In this document: in pieces, positions 1 to 9,595 of the stretch | Layout: every line of letters begins with the position of its first letter | Numbering within the stretch: the first letter of the stretch is position 1 | NCBI RefSeq assembly: GCF_027482425.1 | Contig: NZ_JAIXWA010000074.1 | Location: 1-41,646 of the forward strand | Source: Flavobacterium sp. | Lineage (GTDB): Bacteria; Bacteroidota; Bacteroidia; Flavobacteriales; Flavobacteriaceae | Length of the DNA stretch: 41,646 bases | Direction of reading: 5' to 3' | Position numbers and translations under genes: made by a program | Notes under the pieces: model-generated | What the model saw: the letters and a program-made list of their open reading frames with translations, nothing else | Database searches by the model: none | What the model was told of the DNA's origin: nothing

Positions 1-69
1 GCGGGAGTGTACAATGTGATTTTAACCCAAGGAACGAATGTGAAAACACTTCGCGTGGTGAAACGTTAA
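1..69 (+). CDS. C-terminal end of a T9SS-secreted protein (partial)
   Basis: Only the last 22 codons are in the window, read from base 1 in frame to a TAA at 67-69. The peptide has the pattern G-x-Y-x-V-x-L ... K-x-L-R-V-V-K-R. This is the end of the type A sorting domain recognised by the type IX secretion system of Bacteroidota: a short beta strand after a Gly-Tyr, then a basic terminus. The protein is therefore probably exported and attached to the cell surface. Nothing can be said about its main domain. It is followed by a strong terminator, so it ends its transcription unit. The frame and stop are certain; the family call rests on this short motif. Confidence 0.75.
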   Translation, partial: AGVYNVILTQGTNVKTLRVVKR

Positions 70-94
70 TTCCAAAGATTACCTTCATAAATTA

Positions 95-119
95 GGCCGC
101 TCAATGAGCGGCCTTTTTT
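95..119 (+). terminator. Rho-independent terminator of the T9SS gene
   Basis: A perfect 9-bp stem (GGCCGCTCA at 95-103 with TGAGCGGCC at 105-113) is followed by six T at 114-119. It lies 25 bases after the stop codon at 69. Confidence 0.93.
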
Positions 120-170
120 ATTGCTATATTTTTTGTTGTTTTAGAAATTAGTTTGTCGTATTGAAGGCAC

Positions 171-207
171 AAAAAAAAAGAGCTGTTTAAAAACAACTCC
201 TTTTTTT
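171..207 (-). terminator. Terminator of the PID-CTERM-like gene
   Basis: A run of A (171-179) precedes a hairpin (GAG at 180-182 with CTC at 197-199, TGTT at 184-187 with AACA at 192-195, one internal mismatch), then seven T at 201-207. Read on the minus strand it lies just after the stop at 222. Together with the terminator at 95-119 it separates the two convergent genes. Confidence 0.75.
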
Positions 208-221
208 ATCTGTATAATTCT

Positions 222-434
222 TTATGCTTTTCTTTTATTTCCTTTTAAAAGATAATATCCATACACCAAAGCTACAAACGTCAACATATATAACTTTGTA
301 TCTATAGGGGCAGGGGCAGGGTCATTACCCTCTAAGCCACCGTCACCTTCATCTCCAGGTTCTTGGGCAAAAGTAGTCATAGTATTAAATAAAACTATTC
401 CTAAAACGGTTAAATAAACTAACTTATTTTTCAT
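222..434 (-). CDS. Small PID-CTERM-like exported membrane protein
   Basis: A 70-residue protein, if the ATG at 434 is used. A GTG start seven codons upstream is also open but would put a charged stretch before the signal sequence. Layout: a Sec-type signal (Lys-rich start, hydrophobic 6-22, TTFA-Q cleavage-like site); an acidic, Gly/Pro-rich linker (about 25-42); then P-I-D followed by one hydrophobic helix containing a YGYYLLK pattern, and a basic tail. A P-I-D triplet, a transmembrane helix and a basic end fit the PID-CTERM class of sorting signals in Bacteroidota, thought to be handled by exosortase-like enzymes. Here almost the whole mature protein is the signal, so a separate function is not evident. 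It could also be a simple single-pass envelope peptide. The gene is real on length, signal and terminator; the sorting role is inference. Confidence 0.72.
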   Translation of the reverse strand: MKNKLVYLTVLGIVLFNTMTTFAQEPGDEGDGGLEGNDPAPAPIDTKLYMLTFVALVYGYYLLKGNKRKA

Positions 435-542
435 CTTTTCAGATTTTGATGGCACAAAGATAGAATCATTTTTTAAAATACATCTAAAATAGGCAAAAAA
501 TCGTTTAAAACGGACTAAGTAGCGATTAAAGTAATCCTTTAG

Positions 543-2132
543 TTATTCAGATTCCGATGTGAAAAATAATTTCACACTAGGATATTTACTTTGTGTCATT
601 TGTATCGTAAAATCAGAATCAGCTAAAAACACTAATTGTCCGTATTTGTCCTGCGCTAGAAATTTTTGTTTGATGCGTTTAAATTCGGCAAACTCCTCAT
701 TTTTAGCATCTTCGGGTTTCACCCAACATGCTTTATGAACCGGGAAGTTCTCGTACGAACATTTGGCACCGTATTCATGTTCCAAACGGTATTGAATAAC
801 TTCATATTGTAAGGCTCCAACTGTTCCAATAACTTTACGGTTATTCATTTCCAACGTAAACAACTGCGCTACCCCCTCATCCATTAACTGGTCGATCCCT
901 TTTTCTAATTGTTTTGCCTTCATGGGGTCGGCATTGTTGATGTAACGAAAATGCTCAGGCGAAAAACTTGGAATTCCTTTGAAATTCATCATTTCACCTT
1001 CTGTCAATGTATCGCCAATCTTGAAGTTCCCGGTATCATGTAAGCCCACGATATCCCCTGGATAGGAGATATCTATAATTTCTTTTCGTTCAGCAAAAAA
1101 AGCATTTGGACTCGAAAATTTCAATGTTTTTTCCAGCCGAACATGGGTGTAGGGTTTGTTGCGTTCAAAGGTGCCCGATACAATCTTCACAAAAGCCAAT
1201 CGGTCTCGATGCTTTGGGTCCATATTGGCATGAATTTTAAACACAAATCCCGATAACTTTTCTTCATCGGGTTGCACCAATCGTGTATCAGATTCTTTAG
1301 GTCTTGGACTCGGTGCAATTTCAATAAAACAGTCCAACAACTCACGCACGCCAAAGTTGTTGAGCGCGGATCCAAAGAAGACAGGTTGCAAATTTCCTTC
1401 GAGATAGGCCTCACGATTGAATTCGGGATAGACTTCTTGAATCAGTTCCAGTTCGTCACGTAATTTGGCAGCCGCTTTTTCACCAACCACCTGATCGAGT
1501 TCGTTGCTTTTTATGTCGTTTATTTCAATAACATCTTCTATATTTTTACGGCTATCGCCACTGAATAGATTGATATTCTTTTCCCACAAATTATAAATCC
1601 CTTGAAAATCATAACCCATTCCAATTGGAAAACTCATTGGGGTAACTTGAAGTCCGAGTTTTTTCTCAACTTCATCCATCAAATCAAAGGCATCTTTACC
1701 TTCACGATCCAATTTATTGATGAACACTATAATCGGGATTTTACGCATGCGACATACGGAAACCAATTTTTCTGTTTGTTCTTCAACTCCTTTTGCCACA
1801 TCAATGACCACGATTACACTGTCTACTGCGGTTAGCGTTCGAAAGGTATCCTCCGCAAAATCTTTGTGCCCGGGGGTATCTAGAATGTTAATTTTTTTAT
1901 CCTTATAGTTAAAAGCTAAAACCGAAGTAGCCACAGAGATTCCTCTTTGGCGCTCAATTTCCATAAAGTCACTGGTGGCTCCTTTTTTTATTTTATTGCT
2001 TTTCACTGCTCCAGCCTCTTGAATAGCTCCTCCAAAAAGTAAAAGTTTTTCGGTTAGGGTTGTTTTCCCTGCATCAGGGTGAGAAATAATCCCAAACGTT
2101 CGTCTACGCGCTATTTCCTGTGTAAAATTCAT
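543..2132 (-). CDS. prfC: Peptide chain release factor 3 (RF3)
   Basis: A 529-residue translational GTPase, the same length as E. coli RF3. It removes RF1/RF2 from the ribosome after peptide release. The P-loop SHPDAGKTT is at residues 17-25. The RGISV switch region, DTPGHKDF (G3) and INKLDREGKD (G4) follow in the expected order, with the RF3-specific C-terminal region after them. The reading frame is open 23 codons further upstream, but that extension has no family counterpart and spans the promoter. The ATG at 2132 (MNFTQEIARRRTF) is therefore preferred. The gene is monocistronic and divergent from the isomerase operon. Confidence 0.97.
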   Translation of the reverse strand: MNFTQEIARRRTFGIISHPDAGKTTLTEKLLLFGGAIQEAGAVKSNKIKKGATSDFMEIERQRGISVATSVLAFNYKDKKINILDTPGHKDFAEDTFRTLTAVDSVIVVIDVAKGVEEQTEKLVSVCRMRKIPIIVFINKLDREGKDAFDLMDEVEKKLGLQVTPMSFPIGMGYDFQGIYNLWEKNINLFSGDSRKNIEDVIEINDIKSNELDQVVGEKAAAKLRDELELIQEVYPEFNREAYLEGNLQPVFFGSALNNFGVRELLDCFIEIAPSPRPKESDTRLVQPDEEKLSGFVFKIHANMDPKHRDRLAFVKIVSGTFERNKPYTHVRLEKTLKFSSPNAFFAERKEIIDISYPGDIVGLHDTGNFKIGDTLTEGEMMNFKGIPSFSPEHFRYINNADPMKAKQLEKGIDQLMDEGVAQLFTLEMNNRKVIGTVGALQYEVIQYRLEHEYGAKCSYENFPVHKACWVKPEDAKNEEFAEFKRIKQKFLAQDKYGQLVFLADSDFTIQMTQSKYPSVKLFFTSESE

Positions 2133-2149
2133 AACTTTAAAATTGGCAG

Positions 2150-2157
2150 CAAAAATA
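2150..2157 (-). promoter_or_regulatory. Putative -7 element of prfC
   Basis: On the minus strand this reads TATTTTTG, matching the Bacteroidota -7 consensus TAnnTTTG. It lies 17 bases upstream of the prfC ATG. A -33 element at ideal spacing is not clear. Confidence 0.5.
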
Positions 2158-2247
2158 GTGTTTCTTTGCCAAAACGTTATGCAAACCAAGTGGAAAAACA
2201 CCCTTGAAATAGTGTTAATAAATTTTTGTTAATAGTCGGGTACAACC

Positions 2248-2277
2248 TTGTGTAATAGTGCTGTTTTGTTACTTTTG
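2248..2277 (+). promoter_or_regulatory. Bacteroidota promoter of the PPIase-moxR operon
   Basis: TTG at 2248-2250, a 19-base spacer, and TACTTTTG at 2270-2277 fit the sigma-ABfr type promoter (TTG/TTTG-N19-TAnnTTTG). The position argues against translation starting at 2248 and for the ATG at 2326. Confidence 0.7.
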
Positions 2278-2325
2278 TTGATTCTAATTTACGCTCTTAA
2301 GCGCTTACAAAAAATAATAATTTCT

Positions 2326-4302
2326 ATGATGCGAATGAAAATAAGCTCTCTACTATTGGTGTTTTTTGCCGTTTTATCGGTACATTCTCAGCAGCAAAAT
2401 ACAGCCAAAGAAGTTCTTTTTACTATTAATGAACAACCGTATTACACTGACGAGTTCTTACGTGTATACCGTAAGAATTTAGATTTGGTAAAAGATGAGT
2501 CTCAAAAAGATTTGAATCAATATTTGGACTTATACATCGGATATAAGTTGAAAGTGAACAAGGCTTTTAAATTAGGATTGCAACAAGGAAGTGCCTATCA
2601 AAACGAATTAAAGTCATACCGTACGCAACTTTCGAAGACCTATTTAATGGATTCAAAAGTTACGCAAGCTTTGATGGATGAAGGGTATGAGCGCTTGCAA
2701 AAAGAAGTTAATGCTTCTCATATTTTATTGATGGTAGATGAAAACGCGGCCCCTGCCGATACCCTAGCTACTTATCAAAAAGCAATGGCCATTCGTGATC
2801 GTATTGTCAAAGGAGGTGAGGATTTTGGTGCGGTGGCTGAGGAAACTTCTCAGGATCCTTCTGCGAAAGAAAACAAAGGGAATTTAGGCTATTTTACCGC
2901 CTTTCGAATGGTTTATGCCTTCGAAAACGGGGCGTACAAAACATCTTTGGGTAAAGTATCCTTGCCGGTACGCTCTCGTTTTGGGTATCACTTGATCAAA
3001 GTAAACGATATTCGAAATAACCGTGGAGAAATTTCGGTTTCCCATATTATGGTACTCAAACCGAAAGAGGGAGAGGATCCCTTAAAAGCCAAAACTAAAA
3101 TCGATGAGATTTATCAAAAAATACAACAAGGTGAAAGTTTCGAGGAGTTGGCTAAACAATTATCTGAAGACAAATCATCCTCAACCAAAGGCGGTCTGTT
3201 GAATAAATTTGCTTCGGGTCAGTTGAGTTCTGAATTTTTTGAAAATGAAGCATTTTCTTTGAGTAAAGAGCAGCCGTTGTCCAAGCCATTTGAAACCGCA
3301 TACGGTTGGCATATCGTTAAATTCAACGAAAAGTATCCGTTACGCAGTAAAGATGAAATGAAGGCTGAGTTGGAAACAAAAATAGCGCGTGATGATCGCT
3401 CGCGTAAAATAAGCGATGCTTTAGCGGTAAAATTACGTCAAAAGTACCCGATGAAGCGGGATAATAAATTATATAAAGAACTGGTCAAAACCCTTGATGA
3501 TAGTTTTTATAAAGGGGAGTGGAAAATGCCTGCCGATTTGACAAAGTATCAAGGTGCGCTTTTTACCGTGGGGACAAAAGCAATTACTGGGGGCAACTTT
3601 TTGGACTACCTCTACACACAACAAAAAAATGCGGCTGGGTTGAAGCCTGTGACGAAGTTGGCCGACTATTATTTTGATCGTTTTGCGGATGAACAGCGTG
3701 CCACTTATAACAACGAGAATTTAGAAAATGACCATCCCGAATTTGCGGCAATTATGAATGAATACCGTGATGGATTACTCTTATTTGATTTGATGGAAAA
3801 AGAGATTTGGCAACGATCCAAAACGGATACTATAGGGCTAACCGCTTTTTACGAAAACAACAAGCAGAAATATGTTTGGAAAACGCGTTATGATGCGGAA
3901 GTATTTTCTTCTACACAACCCGATGTAATAAAAAAAGTCATGGGGATGTTAAAAAAAGGAGCCACTGCACAAGCGATTAAAGACAAGTTCAATACGGCCG
4001 ATAAGTTAAATGTAATGATGTATGATGGGATTTATGAAGATGGGGTTGATGCCCTTCCCAAAAATGTGAGTCCCGATCTTAAAGTAACCGAAGTCTCTCA
4101 AAAAGGAGAATATTATTATGTAACACGCATCCGAAAAGTCATTCCTGCGGGGATTAAGACGTTGGAAGAATGTAAAGGCCGCGTGACCAACGAATACCAA
4201 CAATACCTCGAGCAAAATTGGATTAATGAACTGAAGAAAGAGTTTACCATTAAGGTGAATAATGACGTTTTTGAACGGGTAAAACAACAAATAAAGAAAT
4301 AA
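2326..4302 (+). CDS. Periplasmic peptidylprolyl isomerase with two PpiC domains
   Basis: A 658-residue protein from the ATG at 2326; further ATGs at 2329 and 2335 are also possible. An upstream in-frame ATG at 2248 lies in the promoter. The signal peptide covers about residues 1-22 (hydrophobic core, SVHSQ end). Two parvulin-type domains begin at NASHILLMV (about residue 129) and VSHIMVLKPK (about residue 238). Each ends with the typical G-(Y/W)-H-(L/I)-(I/V)-K. A long C-terminal helical region with no motif I recognise follows. Proteins of this kind catalyse prolyl cis-trans isomerisation and chaperone outer-membrane proteins in the periplasm. The next gene, 6 bp downstream, is a second SurA-like isomerase, so the pair probably serves outer-membrane or T9SS-related folding. 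Confidence 0.93.
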   Translation: MMRMKISSLLLVFFAVLSVHSQQQNTAKEVLFTINEQPYYTDEFLRVYRKNLDLVKDESQKDLNQYLDLYIGYKLKVNKAFKLGLQQGSAYQNELKSYRTQLSKTYLMDSKVTQALMDEGYERLQKEVNASHILLMVDENAAPADTLATYQKAMAIRDRIVKGGEDFGAVAEETSQDPSAKENKGNLGYFTAFRMVYAFENGAYKTSLGKVSLPVRSRFGYHLIKVNDIRNNRGEISVSHIMVLKPKEGEDPLKAKTKIDEIYQKIQQGESFEELAKQLSEDKSSSTKGGLLNKFASGQLSSEFFENEAFSLSKEQPLSKPFETAYGWHIVKFNEKYPLRSKDEMKAELETKIARDDRSRKISDALAVKLRQKYPMKRDNKLYKELVKTLDDSFYKGEWKMPADLTKYQGALFTVGTKAITGGNFLDYLYTQQKNAAGLKPVTKLADYYFDRFADEQRATYNNENLENDHPEFAAIMNEYRDGLLLFDLMEKEIWQRSKTDTIGLTAFYENNKQKYVWKTRYDAEVFSSTQPDVIKKVMGMLKKGATAQAIKDKFNTADKLNVMMYDGIYEDGVDALPKNVSPDLKVTEVSQKGEYYYVTRIRKVIPAGIKTLEECKGRVTNEYQQYLEQNWINELKKEFTIKVNNDVFERVKQQIKK

Positions 4303-4308
4303 ACATCC

Positions 4309-5712
4309 ATGAATAATACTCTTTCCTTCTTTCGAATCCTCAGTGTTTTCCTTTTTTCAGTAGTAGCTATGTCTGCTCAGGAAATTATACCCGAAAAGCA
4401 GCCTGAAAAACCTACAGAAAAACAAATTCGAAAAAAACGTATCGATGGTATTGTCGCCACAGTGGGTGATTATAATATTTTGGATTCTGAAATTGACAAG
4501 ACCTATCTTGAAATTGAGAGTCAAGGGCAATCCACCAAGGATATTACCCGCTGTCAGATTCTTGGGAAATTGATGGAAGAAAAATTGTATGCACATCAAG
4601 CCATTCAAGATTCTATTCAAGTGAAAGATGAAGATGTCAAAGAACGGATGAATCAACAAATTGACTACATGGTTGAACAGTTAAAATCCATGGATGCGGT
4701 GGTCAAATACTTTAAGAAAGACAATGAAGATGAGTTCCGTACCGAATTGTTTGACATTCTTAAGCAGCAACAGTTGGCTTCAGAAATGACTAAAAAAATT
4801 GTAAGTGCTGTTGAAATTACTCCAGAAGAAACCCGCACCTTTTTCAAAAGTCTTTCCAAAGATGATCTGCCTCTTATTGGCGCTGAAGTTGAAGTCGCAC
4901 GAATTGTCATCAATCCCAAAGTAAGTGACGAAGAGAAAAAGGTGGTCATTGATCGCTTGAAGGAAATTAAAAACGAAGTCCTCAACGGAGCAAGTTTTAC
5001 TACCAAAGCTGTTTTATATACAGAAGATCCAGGATCACGTTCGACGGGAGGGTATTATAAAATGAATAAAAAGACACCTTTTGTCAAAGAGTTTAAAGAT
5101 GTAGCCTTCTCACTTCAGGAAGGGGAAATTTCGGAGCCTTTTGAAACTGAATTTGGATACCATATCATTTTCTTGGAAAAAATTCGCGGTCAAGATTTAG
5201 AGATTCGCCATATTTTATTAAAACCCAAAGTAACGAGTGCTTCGCTCAAAGAGGCGCGTGAAAAAGCAGAGTTAGTGCGGAAGCGTATTGCCGATAAAGA
5301 GCTGACTTTTGAGGAAGCGGCTCGTAAGTTTTCGGATGAAAAAGAGACGCGTGCCAACGGTGGCGTTTTAATCAATCCCAAAACGCAAGATACCCACTTT
5401 GAATTGACCAAAATGGATCCCGAAATGTACGGACAAGTGTCCAATTTGAAGGGGGGCGAAATGACACAAGTATTATTTGACGATGACGGACGCAACGGAA
5501 AACGTTACATCATTATGTCAGTTACTTCCAAAATGGAGGAGCATTTGGCTGATTTTAGTAAAGATTACACGAAGATTCGTGAGCTTGCGCTAAAAGAAAA
5601 GCAGTTAAAAGCGATCGCCAAGTGGTTTGATGAAAAAATCAAAGAAACGTATATCAAAATCAATGCGGAATACCGCGACTGTAAATTCACCAACAATTGG
5701 TTAAAACAATAA
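4309..5712 (+). CDS. SurA-like periplasmic peptidylprolyl isomerase
   Basis: A 467-residue protein. The signal peptide covers about residues 1-23 (VVAMSAQ). A basic linker rich in K/E/P follows, then a SurA_N-type region starting at VDGIVATVGD-like sequence (RIDGIVATVGDYNILDSEI). Two parvulin domains come next: one begins near AEVEVARIVI and ends GYHIIFLEKI; the second begins EIRHILLKPKV. The order (SurA_N, PPIase, PPIase) is that of SurA, the main outer-membrane-protein chaperone of Gram-negative bacteria. It lies 6 bp after the first isomerase and 15 bp before moxR, so it is co-transcribed with them. I leave the symbol blank because flavobacteria carry several SurA-like paralogues. Confidence 0.93.
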   Translation: MNNTLSFFRILSVFLFSVVAMSAQEIIPEKQPEKPTEKQIRKKRIDGIVATVGDYNILDSEIDKTYLEIESQGQSTKDITRCQILGKLMEEKLYAHQAIQDSIQVKDEDVKERMNQQIDYMVEQLKSMDAVVKYFKKDNEDEFRTELFDILKQQQLASEMTKKIVSAVEITPEETRTFFKSLSKDDLPLIGAEVEVARIVINPKVSDEEKKVVIDRLKEIKNEVLNGASFTTKAVLYTEDPGSRSTGGYYKMNKKTPFVKEFKDVAFSLQEGEISEPFETEFGYHIIFLEKIRGQDLEIRHILLKPKVTSASLKEAREKAELVRKRIADKELTFEEAARKFSDEKETRANGGVLINPKTQDTHFELTKMDPEMYGQVSNLKGGEMTQVLFDDDGRNGKRYIIMSVTSKMEEHLADFSKDYTKIRELALKEKQLKAIAKWFDEKIKETYIKINAEYRDCKFTNNWLKQ

Positions 5713-5727
5713 TTTAAACGCATTCCT

Positions 5728-6681
5728 ATGTCAGATGTAACGGCTATTCAAAATCTTGTCGAAAAACGGAATCAGTTAAAAACCGAAATTGGAAAAGCGA
5801 TTGTCGGCCAAGATGCTGTTGTTGATCAAATTTTACTTAGTATCTTTTCAGGGGGGCATGCTTTACTCGTTGGGGTTCCCGGTTTGGCCAAAACATTAAT
5901 GGTGAATACCATCGCTCAGGCGTTGGGCTTGCATTTTAAACGGATACAATTTACACCCGATTTGATGCCTTCTGATATTTTAGGAAGTGAAATTTTGGAT
6001 GAAAACCGACAATTTAAGTTTATCAAAGGTCCTGTTTTCTCCAATATTATTTTGGCAGATGAAATTAACCGAACCCCACCCAAGACGCAAGCGGCACTTT
6101 TAGAAGCGATGCAAGAGCGTGCGGTAACTATTGCGGGGGTTAACCATAAATTGGACTTGCCCTATTTTGTGTTGGCAACCCAAAATCCCATCGAGCAAGA
6201 AGGAACCTATCCTTTGCCTGAGGCGCAATTGGACCGATTTATGTTTGCGATCAAACTAGAATATCCCACTTTTGAGGAAGAAGTTCAAGTGGTTAAGTCC
6301 ACCACCAACGACCAAAAGCCCGAAATCAATGCCTTATTTACCGCTCAAGAGATTATCGATTTTCAACAATTAATTCGCCGTATTCCTGTGGCGGATAATG
6401 TGATTGAGTATGCGGTGAGTTTGGTCAATAAAACCCGCCCCGGTGGCACTATGGCCGACGCCTATGTGAAGAATTATTTGGATTGGGGCGCAGGTCCTCG
6501 GGCTTCTCAAAATTTAATCTTAGCGGCCAAAGCCCATGCCGCATTTCAAGGAAAGTTTTCCCCTGATCGTGAGAATGTTCAAGCGGTGGCAGAAGGTATT
6601 TTACGTCACCGTATCATTAAGAATTATAAAGCCGATGCGGAGGGAATTACTGAAGAAATGATTATTCAAAAACTGTTGTAA
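5728..6681 (+). CDS. MoxR-family AAA+ ATPase
   Basis: A 317-residue AAA+ protein. Walker A GVPGLAKT is at residues 49-56, Walker B IILADEINR at about 107-115, sensor-1 region VLATQNPIEQEGTYPLPEAQLDRF after that. This last sequence is highly characteristic of MoxR/RavA-type ATPases. Family members act as chaperones for assembly or metal insertion, usually with VWA-domain partners. No VWA or DUF58 gene follows here, which is unusual for the family. Its position behind two periplasmic isomerases appears to be the local arrangement. The stop codon overlaps the next start by one base. Confidence 0.95.
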   Translation: MSDVTAIQNLVEKRNQLKTEIGKAIVGQDAVVDQILLSIFSGGHALLVGVPGLAKTLMVNTIAQALGLHFKRIQFTPDLMPSDILGSEILDENRQFKFIKGPVFSNIILADEINRTPPKTQAALLEAMQERAVTIAGVNHKLDLPYFVLATQNPIEQEGTYPLPEAQLDRFMFAIKLEYPTFEEEVQVVKSTTNDQKPEINALFTAQEIIDFQQLIRRIPVADNVIEYAVSLVNKTRPGGTMADAYVKNYLDWGAGPRASQNLILAAKAHAAFQGKFSPDRENVQAVAEGILRHRIIKNYKADAEGITEEMIIQKLL

Positions 6682-7037
6682 TGGGACGAAAGTTCGTTGC
6701 ATTGATTCCAGAATTCCTGCTTTTTGGAGTGGCTCTTTTTTGGTTTCTAGAGCATTACTTGGGTTCTGGAACCGTTTATTATCCTGCCTTGCTAGTCGGA
6801 CTCATTATAGGCATCAGTATTTTTTGGAAAAAGCGCATGCTTCAATTTCTTCTAGCGGGTAGTGCTTTCGTTTTCTCAGGCTATTACACCTATGTGTTTT
6901 TTCAAATTTGGACCAATCGTTCGGAGGGGCAAGGTTTGAATGCAATGCTCTATTTTATATTAATTCTTGTTTTAATCACTTTGTTTTCGGGTCTTTCCTT
7001 GGTTTATAAAGCCCTAAAAAAGGAAATGAATTTATAA
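6681..7037 (+). CDS. Small four-helix membrane protein of unknown function
   Basis: A 118-residue protein, translationally coupled to moxR (TAATG overlap at 6679-6683). It shows four hydrophobic segments at about residues 8-26, 33-49, 53-75 and 88-110, and a basic C-terminus (KALKKEMNL). I recognise no family or catalytic motif. As the last gene of the isomerase-moxR unit it may be a membrane partner of the ATPase; that is inference from position only. The 202 bp to the next gene hold only a perfect A/T inverted repeat (ATTTTTTTA at 7055-7063 with TAAAAAAAT at 7066-7074), too AT-rich to call a terminator, and the aconitase promoter. Confidence 0.8.
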   Translation: MGRKFVALIPEFLLFGVALFWFLEHYLGSGTVYYPALLVGLIIGISIFWKKRMLQFLLAGSAFVFSGYYTYVFFQIWTNRSEGQGLNAMLYFILILVLITLFSGLSLVYKALKKEMNL

Positions 7038-7205
7038 CGGTTCTTCTTCACTCTATTTTTTTAGTTAAAAAAATCAACTTATTTTAATTTTTATTTCAAT
7101 TATTCCCTTTTTAATAAAAATCATATAGCAATACTATGGTTTTAGCAAATTATTTCTTCCGATAAAGATATTTGATTAAAAATTTTTTAAAGAATATCGA
7201 TTTCG

Positions 7206-7213
7206 TAAATTTG
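7206..7213 (+). promoter_or_regulatory. Putative -7 element of the aconitase gene
   Basis: TAAATTTG matches TAnnTTTG and lies 26 bases upstream of the ATG at 7240. A TTG start at 7216 would sit directly on the expected transcription start, so it is rejected. No good -33 match at 17-21 bases spacing. Confidence 0.55.
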
Positions 7214-7239
7214 CGTTGCAAACAAATAAACCTTTATGT

Positions 7240-9507
7240 ATGGCTTTTGATATTGAAATGATAAAAAAGGTGTATGCCAACATGCCGCAACGTGTGGATA
7301 AAGCACGTGAATTGGTAGGTCGTCCGCTTACACTTTCGGAAAAGATTTTATATGCTCACTTATGGGAAGGAACTCCTTCGCAAGCTTTTTCAAGAGGAAA
7401 AGATTATGTTGATTTTGCACCAGACCGGGTAGCCTGTCAAGATGCAACCGCACAAATGGCATTGTTACAATTCATGCATGCAGGGAAATCAAAAGTAGCC
7501 GTTCCAACAACGGTTCACTGTGACCACTTGATCCAAGCCAAAGTGGGTGCAAAAACGGACTTAGCGGTAGCCAATTCTCAATCCAAAGAAGTATTTGATT
7601 TCTTATCTTCCGTTTCAAATAAATACGGTATCGGATTCTGGAAGCCAGGTTCGGGAATTATTCACCAGATCGTTTTAGAAAATTATGCTTTTCCAGGCGG
7701 TATGATGATTGGTACCGATTCACATACGGTAAATGCAGGAGGTTTAGGAATGTTGGCTATTGGTGTAGGAGGTGCTGATGCCGTAGATGTAATGTCAGGC
7801 ATGTCTTGGGAATTGAAGTTCCCTAAATTGATCGGGGTAAAACTTACCGGTAAATTGAACGGTTGGACCGCTCCTAAAGATGTAATTTTGAAAGTGGCCG
7901 ATATTCTAACGGTAAAAGGTGGAACGGGAGCTATTGTTGAATATTTCGGCGAAGGAGCCTTAGCAATGTCTTGTACAGGTAAAGGAACTATTTGTAATAT
8001 GGGTGCCGAAATCGGAGCTACTACTTCGACTTTTGGATATGATGATTCAATGCGTCGTTATTTGATTGCTACGGGTCGCCAAGATGTAGTTGATGCTGCC
8101 GATCAAGTAGCTTCGTATTTGACAGCCGATCCTGAAGTATATGCTAATCCTGAGTCGTATTTCGACCAATTGATAGAAATTAATCTTTCGGAATTAGAGC
8201 CCCATATCAACGGACCCTTCACGCCCGATCGCGGAACACCTGTTTCAAAAATGAAAGATGAGGCCGCTAAAAATGGTTGGCCATTGAAAGTAGAGTGGGG
8301 GTTAATTGGATCTTGTACGAACTCTTCTTACGAAGATATGTCACGTGCTGTTTCTATTGTTGAACAAGCTGTGGCGAATAATGTTACTCCAAAAGCCGAG
8401 TTTGGTATTAATCCAGGTTCAGAGCAGATTCGTTTTACAATCGAGCGTGATGGTATTTTGGCTGCTTTTGAAAAAATGGGAACCAAAGTATTTACGAATG
8501 CGTGTGGTCCTTGTATCGGTCAGTGGGATCGTGAAGGTGCTGATAAAGGCGAGAAAAACACCATTGTGCATTCGTTCAACCGTAACTTTTCTAAACGTGC
8601 CGATGGAAATCCAAACACCCATGCTTTCGTAACTTCACCTGAGATGGTGGCGGCATTGGCTATTTCAGGTCGTTTGGACTTTAATCCGATTACCGATACG
8701 TTATTGAATGATAACGGAGAAGCGATTAAATTAAATCCACCTGTGGGTGATGAATTACCCAACCGTGGTTTTGATGTAGAGGATGCAGGATACCAAGCGC
8801 CTGCGTCTGACGGAAGTGCTGTTGAAGTTGTGGTTTCGCCTACTTCAGAGCGTTTACAATTATTGGATCCCTTTACTCCTTGGAATGGACAAAACATTAC
8901 AGGAGCTAAGTTGTTGATTAAAGCGTTTGGAAAATGTACCACCGACCACATTTCGATGGCGGGTCCTTGGTTGCGTTTCCGTGGTCACTTGGATAATATT
9001 TCTAATAATATGTTAATTGGTGCTGAAAATGCTTTCAATGGAAAAGCAAATTCTGTGAAAAATCAGTTAACTGGCGCCTATGATGAAGTGCCAAAAGTAC
9101 AACGTGCATACAAAGCTGCCGGTATTCCATCGATTGTAGTTGGAGACCAAAACTATGGTGAGGGATCATCGCGTGAACATGCAGCTATGGAACCAAGACA
9201 CTTAGGGGTTTCGGCTGTTTTGGTAAAATCATTTGCTCGAATTCACGAAACCAATCTTAAGAAGCAAGGGATGTTGGCGCTAACTTTTGCCAACGAAGCT
9301 GATTACGATAAAATCCTAGAAGACGATACATTCAACTTTGTGGACTTGACAGCATTCGCGCCAGGAAAGCCCTTATCAATTGAAGTGGTTCATGCTGATG
9401 GGTCTAAAGAAACGATCTTGGCTAATCACAGTTACAATGAGGGTCAAATCGAATGGTTTAAAGCGGGTTCAGCCTTGAATCTTATTGCTGCCGCTGGGAA
9501 AGCCTAA
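7240..9507 (+). CDS. acn: Aconitate hydratase (mitochondrial-type)
   Basis: A 755-residue aconitase converting citrate to isocitrate in the TCA cycle. The three [4Fe-4S] ligands are visible: Cys359 in [12 protein letters not shown], and Cys422 and Cys425 in ACGPCIGQW. The swivel-domain motif [14 protein letters not shown] is present near residue 645. Length and motifs match the mitochondrial-type aconitases common in Bacteroidota, not the ~890-residue AcnA of E. coli. The start is the ATG at 7240 ([12 protein letters not shown]); upstream TTG and out-of-frame ATG codons are discounted. It is a single-gene unit bounded by its own promoter and a strong terminator. Confidence 0.97.
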   Translation: MAFDIEMIKKVYANMPQRVDKARELVGRPLTLSEKILYAHLWEGTPSQAFSRGKDYVDFAPDRVACQDATAQMALLQFMHAGKSKVAVPTTVHCDHLIQAKVGAKTDLAVANSQSKEVFDFLSSVSNKYGIGFWKPGSGIIHQIVLENYAFPGGMMIGTDSHTVNAGGLGMLAIGVGGADAVDVMSGMSWELKFPKLIGVKLTGKLNGWTAPKDVILKVADILTVKGGTGAIVEYFGEGALAMSCTGKGTICNMGAEIGATTSTFGYDDSMRRYLIATGRQDVVDAADQVASYLTADPEVYANPESYFDQLIEINLSELEPHINGPFTPDRGTPVSKMKDEAAKNGWPLKVEWGLIGSCTNSSYEDMSRAVSIVEQAVANNVTPKAEFGINPGSEQIRFTIERDGILAAFEKMGTKVFTNACGPCIGQWDREGADKGEKNTIVHSFNRNFSKRADGNPNTHAFVTSPEMVAALAISGRLDFNPITDTLLNDNGEAIKLNPPVGDELPNRGFDVEDAGYQAPASDGSAVEVVVSPTSERLQLLDPFTPWNGQNITGAKLLIKAFGKCTTDHISMAGPWLRFRGHLDNISNNMLIGAENAFNGKANSVKNQLTGAYDEVPKVQRAYKAAGIPSIVVGDQNYGEGSSREHAAMEPRHLGVSAVLVKSFARIHETNLKKQGMLALTFANEADYDKILEDDTFNFVDLTAFAPGKPLSIEVVHADGSKETILANHSYNEGQIEWFKAGSALNLIAAAGKA

Positions 9508-9531
9508 ACGGTTAGTAATACATTTGCAATA

Positions 9532-9562
9532 AAAAAACGCCCCTTGCACAAGGGGCGTTTTT
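9532..9562 (+). terminator. Terminator of the aconitase gene
   Basis: ACGCCCCTTG at 9537-9546 pairs perfectly with CAAGGGGCGT at 9549-9558, extended by A and T runs on both sides. It sits between convergent genes and can work in both directions. Confidence 0.95.
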
Positions 9563-9595
9563 CGTAATAACCTAAAACAAAATATAATATGAGCA

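Noticed and set aside
4006..4310. Minus-strand frames opposite the end of the first isomerase gene
   Set aside because: Fully inside a well-supported coding gene on the other strand, without motifs.
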